Positions 29,561 through 37,029 of a DNA stretch of 64,000 bases are shown here, piece by piece. The position numbers and the translations under genes were made by a program. The stretch is from positions 1 to 64,000 of the forward strand of contig CAZIIU010000007.1 in the NCBI GenBank assembly GCA_964539395.1. The letters are read 5' to 3'. The notes under the pieces are model-generated. The model did not search any database, was not told the origin of the DNA, and was given only the letters and a program-made list of their open reading frames with translations. Position 1 is the first letter of the stretch. Every line of letters starts with the position of its first letter. This DNA comes from M55B112 sp964539395. GTDB lineage: Bacteria; Bacteroidota; Bacteroidia; Bacteroidales; GCA-2748055.

Positions 29561-30813
29561 CACCTCCAGTAACTCCATCTCCTGTTTTTAAGGTTATCCA
29601 CCTGCTGCCTGGCTGTTTCCGCATCCTCCTGCTCCGTGCCTGTCTCCCGCTTCTCTTCAAGCTCATGCAACTGTATTCCGCTGGCCCTTCGCACGGAACC
29701 CTGTCCGAACCGTTTCCGTAACGAATCCATCGCCAGGTAAAGGCGCACCATTTCCGATGTATCCTCAAAAAGATTGAGCTGCTGCACCCCTCTGATAAGT
29801 CCGGAAAACCGTACCCCGATCAGTCGTATAAGCATGCGCCGTGTATAGAGGCGTTCGAACAGCTCTTTTGCTGCAGGTATCAGCACATGGTCGAACGATG
29901 TATATCCCGTGCGTTTCTGCAGTGTGTGGGTATCGAAGTTCGAATACCTTATCTTTACAGTAATGCAGGAGGTGAGTTTTTCCTCCCTGCGCAGCTGAAA
30001 CGTAAGTTTCTCCACCATCGATACCAGCAGGTCCTTTAATCCTCCAATATCCATAGTATCTCTGTCGAACGTCCGTTCGGTGCCGATCGATTTCCGCTCC
30101 GAATACTGCACTACGGGGGTAGGGTCGATGCCGTTCGCCTTTTTCCAGATAACGGTTCCGTTCTTCCCCAGCAGTCCCTCCATCATCTCCCGTGGGATCA
30201 TACCCAGGGTGCCGATAGTAGAGATACCCATCGACCTCAGCAAGTGATAGGTCTTGTTGCCAATCATCGGAATTTTCCTGATGGACAAAGGAGAGAGGAA
30301 GCCGTGTACCCCGGTGAACGGCACCTCGATGCCGCGATCGGGCTTTGCCTCTCCCGTAGCAATTTTTGATACGGTTTTGTTGACAGAGAGACCGAAGGAG
30401 ATGGGCAGTCCCGTCTCCCGGATGATCCGTTCCCGCAGTTCAGAGGTCCATTGCATACACCCGAAAAAGCGGTCCATCCCGGTAATATCCAGGTAATGCT
30501 CATCAATCGATGCCTTCTCATACACCGGGGCCCGCTCTGCAATGATCTCCGTTACCATCTTTGAATACTTGCTGTAGCTGTCCATATCGCCGCGTATCAT
30601 GATCGCCTCGCTGCAAAGGATACGCGCCATCTTCACCGGCATGGCCGAATGAACCCCATAGCGGCGCGCCTCGTAGCTGCAACCCGCCACCACCCCCCGG
30701 TCGGATGCTCCGCCAATGATCACCGGTTTGCCCACCAGGCTGCTGTTCTTCAGGCGTTCCACCGATACAAAAAAGGTATCCATGTCCATATGTACAATAT
30801 TTCGCTCCATCAT
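29560..30813 (-). CDS. dinB: Y-family DNA polymerase IV-type
   Basis: 417 residues. Palm motifs are intact: HMDMDTFFVSVE with the first Asp, YEARRYGV, and SIDEHYLDITG with the catalytic Asp-Glu pair. Then come HhH (LSIRKIPMIGNKTYHLLRSMGI) and little-finger domains. Near residue 360 QQLNLFED matches the beta-clamp binding motif QLxLF. So this should be an active clamp-bound translesion polymerase, not an inactive ImuB-type partner. It is followed by the second DnaE and divergent from an XRE/S24 regulator, an arrangement that suggests damage-inducible mutagenesis. The charged C-terminus (HELEEKRETGTEQED) is low complexity. Confidence 0.93.
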   Translation of the reverse strand: MMERNIVHMDMDTFFVSVERLKNSSLVGKPVIIGGASDRGVVAGCSYEARRYGVHSAMPVKMARILCSEAIMIRGDMDSYSKYSKMVTEIIAERAPVYEKASIDEHYLDITGMDRFFGCMQWTSELRERIIRETGLPISFGLSVNKTVSKIATGEAKPDRGIEVPFTGVHGFLSPLSIRKIPMIGNKTYHLLRSMGISTIGTLGMIPREMMEGLLGKNGTVIWKKANGIDPTPVVQYSERKSIGTERTFDRDTMDIGGLKDLLVSMVEKLTFQLRREEKLTSCITVKIRYSNFDTHTLQKRTGYTSFDHVLIPAAKELFERLYTRRMLIRLIGVRFSGLIRGVQQLNLFEDTSEMVRLYLAMDSLRKRFGQGSVRRASGIQLHELEEKRETGTEQEDAETARQQVDNLKNRRWSYWR

Positions 30814-30888
30814 TCACTTTTCATTCAAAGGTCCCTGCCGCCGGATTATCCTGCAGCCCCATTCCGCACCCTGCACGTTCGGTTCGTT

Positions 30889-30986
30889 CCCTGCACCAAC
30901 AGCCGGTCACCCGCCCTGTTACGCACGATCCATCGTTCCCTGCACCAACAGCCGGTCACCCGCCCTGTTACGCGCGATCCGTCGTT
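30889..30986. repeat. 49-bp direct tandem duplication
   Basis: Two adjacent 49-bp units starting CCCTGCACCAACAG (30889-30937 and 30938-30986) differ at only two positions (A/G). They lie in the divergent intergenic region upstream of the Y-family polymerase, GC-rich in contrast to the AT-rich promoter next to the regulator gene. Confidence 0.9.
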
Positions 30987-31130
30987 CCCCGGAAAATCCG
31001 GTATTATACAACCGGCTTCAGGCTTTCAGGCGATAGCGGACCGCTCTGCCTTATCCGGCAGTATGCCGCGGTGGATACCTGGCATTCAGCAGGTAATAAA
31101 CTTTCGTGCAGCATCCGGAAATAATTATTG

Positions 31131-31161
31131 TTGCATTTATCAAAAACTCTTTTTATATTTG
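31131..31161 (+). promoter_or_regulatory. Promoter of the XRE/S24 regulator gene
   Basis: TTG (31131-31133), 20 bases, then TATATTTG (31154-31161), a full match to the Bacteroidota -7 element. Transcription should begin near 31168, inside the first operator copy, about 70 bp upstream of the chosen start codon. Confidence 0.65.
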
Positions 31162-31198
31162 ATTAGTTTTTAATCGAACTTACGATTACAAATTAATC
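31161..31198. promoter_or_regulatory. Two tandem operators GATTA-N5-TAATC
   Basis: Perfect 5-bp inverted repeats with identical 5-bp spacing occur at 31161-31175 and 31184-31198, centres 23 bp apart (about two helical turns). The first abuts the -7 element and covers the likely start of transcription. Both positions suit repression by a dimeric HTH regulator, most simply the S24 protein encoded just downstream. No third copy was seen near the polymerase start codon. Confidence 0.65.
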
Positions 31199-31239
31199 AT
31201 TAGAAAAATAATATGCAATGTTTTTTTAAAAATAATGTC

Positions 31240-32082
31240 ATGTATTTTCATTCGAACATCAAGTTGTTGAGGAAGCGGAAGAACAAGACGCAGGATGATC
31301 TGGCCGCTATTCTCAATATGAAGCGATCCACGCTCAGTGGTTATGAGAACCGGGTGGCAGAACCAGGTATTGAAGTGCTTCTGGGGTTCTCAAAATACTT
31401 TAATATGGCGGTCGACACGCTGATAAGAACCGACCTCTCCACGCTCTCGGAGAGTCAGCTCTGTCAACTCGAAAGTGGCGATGATGTATTTTTAAAGGGA
31501 GGTAACCTGAGAATCCTGGCGTCGACGGTCGATAGTTCCAACGAGGAAAACATCGAACTGGTGAGTGAAAGGGCCCGGGCCGGTTATACCAATGGATTTG
31601 CCGATCCGGAATACATCAGCGAACTCCCGGTATTCCGGCTACCTTTTCTCTCAGCGAACAGGAAGTACCGAACCTTTCAGCTCAATGGCGACTCCATGTT
31701 TCCTATACCCGATAAAGCTTATGTGACAGGGGAGTATCTGGTTGACTGGAGCAGTATCCCTACAGGAGAGGCCTGTATAATCCTGACGATCGATGATGGA
31801 ATTGTATTTAAGATTGTTGAGAATAAAATCAGCGAAGAGGGGATACTGTCACTCTATTCACTGAATCCGCTTTATGAACCCTTTGATGTAAAGGTTACCG
31901 ATATTAAGGAGGTTTGGAAATTTGTCCATTTTATCAGTCAGGAACTTCCTGAACCTGTGCTGCCGGAGAATGAGCTGGTAAGGACAGTAGCCGGACTTAA
32001 ACAGGATATGGAACGGTTAAAAAGCAGTTTGAACAGGAGCAATAAAAGGGAACCTGAGAAGGAGACCGGTAATTCATTGTAA
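31240..32082 (+). CDS. XRE-HTH / S24 (LexA-like) self-cleaving repressor
   Basis: About 280 residues from the internal ATG MYFHSNIKLLRKRKNKTQDDLA, preferred over an ATG 27 bp upstream because the HTH domain begins here. The N-terminal HTH (TQDDLAAILNMKRSTLSGYENRVAEP) is followed by a linker and an S24 peptidase domain. An Ala-Gly pair in RARAGYTNGF (residues 114-115) lies 38 residues before the candidate nucleophile Ser152 (LNGDSMFPI), with Lys191 (IVFKIVENK) 39 residues on, matching LexA/CI geometry. It probably represses itself, and perhaps the divergent polymerase genes, until DNA damage triggers self-cleavage. The last 45 residues are a charged helix. Confidence 0.88.
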   Translation: MYFHSNIKLLRKRKNKTQDDLAAILNMKRSTLSGYENRVAEPGIEVLLGFSKYFNMAVDTLIRTDLSTLSESQLCQLESGDDVFLKGGNLRILASTVDSSNEENIELVSERARAGYTNGFADPEYISELPVFRLPFLSANRKYRTFQLNGDSMFPIPDKAYVTGEYLVDWSSIPTGEACIILTIDDGIVFKIVENKISEEGILSLYSLNPLYEPFDVKVTDIKEVWKFVHFISQELPEPVLPENELVRTVAGLKQDMERLKSSLNRSNKREPEKETGNSL

Positions 32083-32216
32083 GCTGCAGGATTAGTTAGC
32101 CGCTAAAGCTGCTCATCTGTTGGAATTTGCGAAACTGTTCAAGGGTAATACCTGTTGAAAGGGAGATTGCGATTGTATGAATCGGTAAATTGGAGAATTG
32201 CCGTGAGAAATGAGAT

Positions 32217-32819
32217 TTAGTTCAACTGGAAATCATTATTCAGCTTCATCTCCTGCCGCCGGATCATCATCAGGTATTCAATTTGTTTAGCCAGGTATTT
32301 TTCACGCTGCTCATCGCATTGGCGCTCCACAAACCTGTACTTATCCTCCGATGACAGGTTGAGTGACCGCAATATATCATAGTAACAAAATGCATCTCCT
32401 TTTGCTGACTTCAAAAAATTCTTGTCAAATTTCTGTCTGTAATTCATTACCAGGTCGACCAGCTTCCTGTTTTCTACCGGTGGGGCAGGGGGGAGTGTTT
32501 CAACAATACCGCCTGGATAGAGTTTTCCTGCCATGGCTGTGGAATAATGCCCAATCCGCACCAGAGAAACAGATTCAACCGTAATAACCTTCTGTCCCTG
32601 CCTGCTTTCAGCCACAACCTGCTGTAACTGCACCTCGCAGCCATACTCCCTGATTTCATCATCCTTCGTATAGGGTATCACAAACGTGAATCCATCTTTA
32701 CCGGCATCCTCAATCAATTGAAGGTATCTTGGTTCAAATATCCTCAACGGCAAATCCTCGCCAGGCAATAAAAAAACCCCTAATGGAAAAAACGGTACTA
32801 TTTTCTCTTTACTTTTCAA
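32217..32819 (-). CDS. LON substrate-binding domain protein
   Basis: 200 residues. The opening IVPFFPLGVFLLPGEDLPLRIFEPRYLQLIEDA is the classic LON N-terminal domain, and the rest contains only this domain plus a helical tail (DKYRFVERQCDEQREKYLAKQIEYLMMIRRQEMKL). There is no ATPase or protease part. Such stand-alone proteins probably bind misfolded or specific proteins; their role is unknown. It is divergent from the SRAP gene with an 89-bp shared upstream region. Confidence 0.88.
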   Translation of the reverse strand: MKSKEKIVPFFPLGVFLLPGEDLPLRIFEPRYLQLIEDAGKDGFTFVIPYTKDDEIREYGCEVQLQQVVAESRQGQKVITVESVSLVRIGHYSTAMAGKLYPGGIVETLPPAPPVENRKLVDLVMNYRQKFDKNFLKSAKGDAFCYYDILRSLNLSSEDKYRFVERQCDEQREKYLAKQIEYLMMIRRQEMKLNNDFQLN

Positions 32820-32908
32820 TTCTTATTATCTTGTCAAACTAATAACAAAGATTTTACAGGCTTTGTTTAATTGATCTGTTTTTCATTTTTAACACTCCTT
32901 TCATTATC

Positions 32909-33604
32909 ATGTGTTTTACAATAAATATATATACTACACGCGATGCAATTGAAAAAAGATTTGAAGCGGATGCCTCAGTTCTGAATAATTTCGATTTCAG
33001 GTTTTTTTACAGGGCATTCGAGAACCCAATCCTGCCGGTAATTACCAGCGAAGAACCTGGTGTTGTTCAGTTGATGCAATGGGGATTGGTCCCCCATTGG
33101 GTCAGGGATATGGCACAAGCCGAGCAAATCCGGAAGGGAACCTACAATGCCAGGGCTGAAACACTTAATAAGAAGCCCTCGTTCAGAAATGCTTATGGAA
33201 AAAATCATTGTCTCATTATTGCCTGCGGGTTTTTCGAATGGCAGCATGTTGGCAATCAGAAGATTCCCTGGTATATAAGCGATAAAAACGACCAGCTGAT
33301 GGCAATGGCCGGTATCTACGATTTGTGGAGTAATGGTGCTGATAATGATGCCTTTCGTGGTTTTTCCATAGTAACCACCCGCGCTAATCCACTGATGGAA
33401 AAGATCCATAATACAAAGAAAAGAATGCCTGCCATTTTAGATCAGCCATCAGAAAAATCCTGGCTCCTTAAAGTCCCGGGGATCGAATATGGTAAGCTTC
33501 TTACCCCTGTTAATGAGGAGAGACTCAATGCATATACAGTTGGCAGGAATATATCATCATATCGTGCCGATCCCCACGATAGTTCAATCCTTGATCCTTT
33601 TTAA
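32909..33604 (+). CDS. SRAP-domain abasic-site protein (YedK/HMCES family)
   Basis: 231 residues beginning MCFTINI, so the catalytic Cys2 is exposed after Met removal. Other active-site parts are present: NARAETL with the conserved Asn, ACGFFEWQH with the Glu, and the His in KIHNTKKRMPAIL. The family forms a thiazolidine crosslink to abasic sites in single-stranded DNA and protects them during replication. The length is usual. Its place beside two translesion polymerases and a LexA-like regulator supports a role in DNA damage tolerance. Confidence 0.95.
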   Translation: MCFTINIYTTRDAIEKRFEADASVLNNFDFRFFYRAFENPILPVITSEEPGVVQLMQWGLVPHWVRDMAQAEQIRKGTYNARAETLNKKPSFRNAYGKNHCLIIACGFFEWQHVGNQKIPWYISDKNDQLMAMAGIYDLWSNGADNDAFRGFSIVTTRANPLMEKIHNTKKRMPAILDQPSEKSWLLKVPGIEYGKLLTPVNEERLNAYTVGRNISSYRADPHDSSILDPF

Positions 33605-33834
33605 ATACCATATCGACCAGCGGTTATTCTGACCAAATCTTCCCTTTCTCTCCGTGAGCTGATTTCCCCACAAACTATCGCAGTGGTAATTTGTCTTAAG
33701 GGTTCTGGCATGTCGCCAATGCCGGAGCCGGACAAAACAATTACAGCCTTTTTCTATGGTCCGGGCAGAAATACTGCAACAGATTTCTTTTTAAACTGTT
33801 CCATGCTTCGAAGCATCATACCTTTTACATAAAT
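33605..33834. other. Intergenic stretch before the minisatellite
   Basis: No gene is recognised. It holds a perfect 14-bp palindrome ATGCTTCGAAGCAT (33803-33816) and a short GGCAT...ATGCC hairpin near 33708. Together with the following tandem repeat and RNA candidate it forms a gene-free stretch of about 1.9 kb. Confidence 0.5.
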
Positions 33835-34678
33835 TCAGTGCTTACGGAAGGTCAGTGTTTATATCAGGTCAGCGCTTAATGGAGGAAAGTCCTTACAGAA
33901 GTTCAGTCCTTGCAGAAGGTCAGTGCTTTCAGAAGGTCAGTCCTTACAGAAGTTCAGCGCTTGCAGAAGGTCAGCGCTTACGGGTGGTCATTCCTTATTT
34001 TAGGTCAGTCCTTTCAGAAGGTCTGTCCTTACAGAAGGTCAGCGCTTACGGGTGGTCATTCCTTATTTTAGGTCAGTCCTTGCAGAAGTTCAGCGCTTGC
34101 AGAAGTTCAGCGCTTACGGGTGGTCATTCCTTATTTTAGGTCAGTCCTTTCAGAAGGTCAGTCCTTACAGAAGGTCAGCGCTTACGGGTGGTCATTCCTT
34201 ATTTTAGGTCAGTCCTTGCAGAAGNNNNNNNNNNNNNNNNNNNNNNNNNNNNNNNNNNNNNNNNNNNNNNNNNNNNNNNNNNNNNNNNNNNNNNNNNNNN
34301 NNNNNNNNNNNNNNNNNNNNNNNNGAAGGTCAGCGCTTACGGGTGGTCATTCCTTATTTTAGGTCAGTCCTTGCAGAAGGTCAGTCCTTGCAGAAGTTCA
34401 GTCCTTTCAGAAGGTCAGTCCTTACAGAAGGTCAGTCCTTTCAGAAGTTCAGCGCTTGCAGAAGTTCAGCGCTTGCAGAAGTTCAGCGCTTACGGGTGGT
34501 CATTCCTTATTTTAGGTCAGTCCTTGCAGAAGTTCAGCGCTTGCAGAAGTTCAGCGCTTACGGGTGGTCATTCCTTATTTTAGGTCAGTCCTTTCAGAAG
34601 GTCAGTCCTTACAGAAGTTCAGCGCTTGCAGAAGGTCAGTACTTACAGAAGGTCAGTACTTACAGCTCCTGCAGAAGT
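33835..34678. repeat. 17-bp minisatellite, at least about 43 units, interrupted by a gap
   Basis: The consensus unit is close to TCAGTCCTTGCAGAAGG. Variant units such as TCAGCGCTTACGGGTGG followed by TCATTCCTTATTTTAGG recur as 34-bp pairs, a higher-order pattern. About 22 units precede and 20 follow a run of N. Because 17 is not a multiple of three, three units encode a 17-residue repeat in any open frame; the long plus-strand frames are thus a by-product. True copy number is unknown. Confidence 0.95.
34225..34324. other. Assembly gap of 100 N
   Basis: Exactly 100 undetermined bases inside the 17-bp minisatellite. This is a conventional scaffold placeholder, so the real gap size is unknown and repeats are probably missing. 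Confidence 0.99.
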
Positions 34679-34738
34679 TATTAACCGATGTTTATAACTT
34701 CTGTTAATTTATTGTTCATTCAATATTGCCTTAACCTA

Positions 34739-34768
34739 TTGACAGATTCATTTTTCACTGTATATTTG
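34739..34768 (+). promoter_or_regulatory. Strong Bacteroidota-type promoter of the RNA candidate
   Basis: TTG (34739-34741), exactly 19 bases, then TATATTTG (34761-34768), a perfect match to TTG-N19-TAnnTTTG. It starts 61 bp after the end of the minisatellite. Transcription is expected from about 34775. Confidence 0.7.
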
Positions 34769-34774
34769 AACCAT

Positions 34775-35200
34775 CAAGTGAGCGTATAAAAGCCACTCCG
34801 TTCTTTGTGATTTTTCATATCGAATATGCAATGGGAATTCGTTCCCTGAGCAGAAAGGAGTCAGAACAATCGAACCAGGTATTGAGATTGTTCTTCCACA
34901 ATGTAAGTTGTGGTCTTTGCGCTGAAGCTTTGAAAGATACTGTAAAAGGTTTCGGGAGAAGTAACAGGCTGACCTGAAGGATACCTGGAAACCAGGTCGG
35001 TGTGCAGCGGAAAGAAATGAGATCAGAGGCATCTACGGATGCAGCTGACTCCTGTTACCGGCGCAGCCGGATAACAGTCAGGGTATACAACCTCCGGGTA
35101 GTATACCGGCATAATAAACCGTAACTTGACGTGAACTGGCGACTACGGTTACCAGGTAGCGAAATGGGAGTTGGTGCAAACTGGCTCCCATTTGTGTTTT
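34775..35200 (+). ncRNA. Candidate structured non-coding RNA, about 425 nt
   Basis: The unit is framed by a perfect promoter and an intrinsic terminator and contains a chain of stable hairpins: AGAACAATC/GATTGTTCT (34863/34886), CCACAA/TTGTGG (34896/34908), ACCTGG-AAA-CCAGGT (34983-34997), GCATC/GATGC (35029/35038), a 15-bp stem with GCA loop (35045-35081), GGTATAC/GTATACC (35082/35101), AACCGTA/TACGGTT (35117/35144) and the terminator. CCTGTTAC at 35051-35058 can pair either with GTAACAGG about 90 nt upstream or within the 15-bp stem, so two exclusive folds are possible. I could not match it to tmRNA, RNase P RNA, 6S RNA or group II intron domain V. The longest plus-strand frame from an ATG near the promoter is 48 codons (34829) and is unrecognised. 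Confidence 0.55.
35162..35200 (+). terminator. Intrinsic terminator of the RNA candidate
   Basis: AAATGGGAG (35162-35170) pairs perfectly with CTCCCATTT (35185-35193) across a 14-nt loop and is followed by GTGTTTTTAT, a U-rich tail. Confidence 0.75.
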
Positions 35201-35505
35201 TATAGCATACCTTCCGCTTCTTTTGATCAATTGTCTAAAACAGCCAGCCTATACCGTTTTTTATTACATCAATGGCCGAATTCGAGTGCGATGTAGATTA
35301 TATTGTTTGACATATGCCTCTATTCGCACTCATTGAACAACCTTTCGATATATTTGTTATTTAGTGCATTAGAACTATTAACAACCTGGTGTTGATAAGG
35401 AAAACCTCTTGTGCAACCAGGCTGATGGATTTGGTTATAATTTTGCCACATAGAGGATATGTTGTTGCAGATTCAGAAGGAAAATATGATTAACCGGTAC
35501 TGAAT
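35201..35505. other. Intergenic region with a long-spaced inverted repeat
   Basis: AT-rich, no gene. GAGTGCGA (35284-35291) and TCGCACTC (35324-35331) form a perfect 8-bp inverted repeat with a 32-nt spacer. TAATTTTG at 35438-35445 is a -7-like element upstream of the serine hydrolase, but no TTG lies at the right distance. Confidence 0.4.
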
Positions 35506-35532
35506 TTGTATTTAATTGGACATGATATTGTT

Positions 35533-36864
35533 ATGATACGACGTATATTCATTATTGCTGGATTAGTCTTAGTCTTTTTCTTTGGTGAGATCGCACTCAC
35601 ATTTTCAGACAGGGGGAACTCTTTTATTGTGGAGGACAACGAGGTTGCATTCTCACTGAAACTGGAAAATCACTATTCTGATTGCAATTCTACAGCCGTG
35701 ATCGACAAATATGTTGAATCATTTCTGGATCGCTGGCAGATTAACGGCGCCAGTGTAGCAATTACAAAGGATGAGGAACTTGTGTATGCTAAGGGGTTTG
35801 GTTTTGCTGACATTCAAAAAGAAGAACCGGTAAAACCCGGACATCTCTTCAGGGTCGCATCGGTATCCAAGCTTATTACGGCAGCTGCTGTTATGAAATT
35901 GTATGAAGACAATCTACTGGATCTCGACAATAAAGTCTTTGGTCCGGAAGGTATTCTGGACACTGCATTTTATGCCAGTTATCGTGACAAGCGATATGAA
36001 GAAATAACGGTCAAACACCTGTTGAACCATTCTGCGGGTTGGTCCGGGCGGAGCGGCGACCCATTGTTCAACTCACTCTATATTGCACGGAGATTGAAGG
36101 TTGAACCCCCTCTTCAAACTGATCATATCATTGAATATACCCTGTCACGCAAACTGAGTTTTCAACCTGGCACCAGGTATAGTTATTCCAATGTTGGATA
36201 TGCCGTTCTTGGAAAAGTGATCGAGGTCATCAGTGGAATGCCATATGAAGATTACGTGATACTCAATATACTTAAACCGGCAGGAATTCACGATATGCAT
36301 ATCGGTAAAAGCTTCTATCATGAAAGATATCCCAACGAAGTTACCTATTACACTACCGGTAAGCCATTAAAAACCAGTTCATTTAATGGTTCAGGAGAAA
36401 TTGTACCGCTCTATTACGGAGGTAATGACATTGAATTGCTCGGTCCTGCAGGTGGTTGGGTCGCATCGGCACCTGAGCTAGTAAAACTGCTTACCGTACT
36501 TGATGGATTCGACAGGCAACAGGATGTTTTAAGCAATAAAAGCCTGATGAAGATGGTAAACCCTGATTTTGCCGGGTACGGACTGTTTGGATGGAGAGGA
36601 ACTGACCTGCACGGAACCTGGTGGAGAACCGGCTACCTGCATGGTTCCACAGCCATGATGGTACGGCAGCAAAACGGACTGAACTGGGTTATACTGTTGA
36701 ATACTACCACATATCGCCAATCAGGAATTCAACGGTATATCTCTTCCACGATGTTTACTGCCATTCGCAAAGTTGAATTATGGCCCTACCTCAACCTGTT
36801 TTTGGTCGACCAGGAGTACCCCAATTCCCTGGCAGAAATCAGCACGGCCACTCCTTTACTATAA
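35533..36864 (+). CDS. Serine hydrolase, beta-lactamase class C / PBP4* family
   Basis: About 443 residues from the ATG MIRRIFIIAGLVLVFFFGEI, a signal peptide or anchor; a TTG nine codons upstream is possible but less likely. The domain begins around residue 70 (INGASVAITKDEELVYAKGFGFAD). Active-site motifs: SVSK (SxxK) in RVASVSKLITAAAVMKLYED, YSN in TRYSYSNVGYAVLGKVIE, and HGS in TGYLHGSTAMMV in place of KTG. It may cleave peptides or esters in the periplasm. Resistance to beta-lactams cannot be concluded. It stands alone, upstream of the dehydrogenase operon. Confidence 0.9.
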   Translation: MIRRIFIIAGLVLVFFFGEIALTFSDRGNSFIVEDNEVAFSLKLENHYSDCNSTAVIDKYVESFLDRWQINGASVAITKDEELVYAKGFGFADIQKEEPVKPGHLFRVASVSKLITAAAVMKLYEDNLLDLDNKVFGPEGILDTAFYASYRDKRYEEITVKHLLNHSAGWSGRSGDPLFNSLYIARRLKVEPPLQTDHIIEYTLSRKLSFQPGTRYSYSNVGYAVLGKVIEVISGMPYEDYVILNILKPAGIHDMHIGKSFYHERYPNEVTYYTTGKPLKTSSFNGSGEIVPLYYGGNDIELLGPAGGWVASAPELVKLLTVLDGFDRQQDVLSNKSLMKMVNPDFAGYGLFGWRGTDLHGTWWRTGYLHGSTAMMVRQQNGLNWVILLNTTTYRQSGIQRYISSTMFTAIRKVELWPYLNLFLVDQEYPNSLAEISTATPLL

Positions 36865-36874
36865 TTTAGATTGC

Positions 36875-36903
36875 TTGGTATTTTAACAATCCTGCTAACT
36901 TTG
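36875..36903 (+). promoter_or_regulatory. Promoter of the E2-E1 dehydrogenase operon
   Basis: TTG (36875-36877) is followed by 18 bases and TAACTTTG (36896-36903), a match to the Bacteroidota -33/-7 pattern. The predicted leader before the E2 start codon is about 120 nt. Confidence 0.6.
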
Positions 36904-37029
36904 CACTTAAAGATCGTTCATTTGATGACAAAACTGGTCGTTCCTTTTCTTAAAACAATTTAACGGAAGGGTTGTTATAATAGCGAATTTAGGATTTTCC
37001 TTTTGTTATAACCAAACGCATAATCTGAC

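Noticed and set aside
33855..34684. Long plus-strand frames with 17-residue repeats (LQKVS, FRSVL)
   Set aside because: A by-product of the 17-bp period without stops; no start signal, and it crosses the N gap.
34748..35032. A 94-codon minus-strand frame through the RNA candidate
   Set aside because: Runs against the promoter and terminator direction and has no recognisable features.
34775..35200. RNase P RNA, tmRNA or group II intron at this place
   Set aside because: No GAGGAAAGTCC or ACAGAAA for RNase P, no tRNA-like CCA end for tmRNA, and the AACCGTA/TACGGTT hairpin lacks the AGC triad and GNRA loop of domain V.
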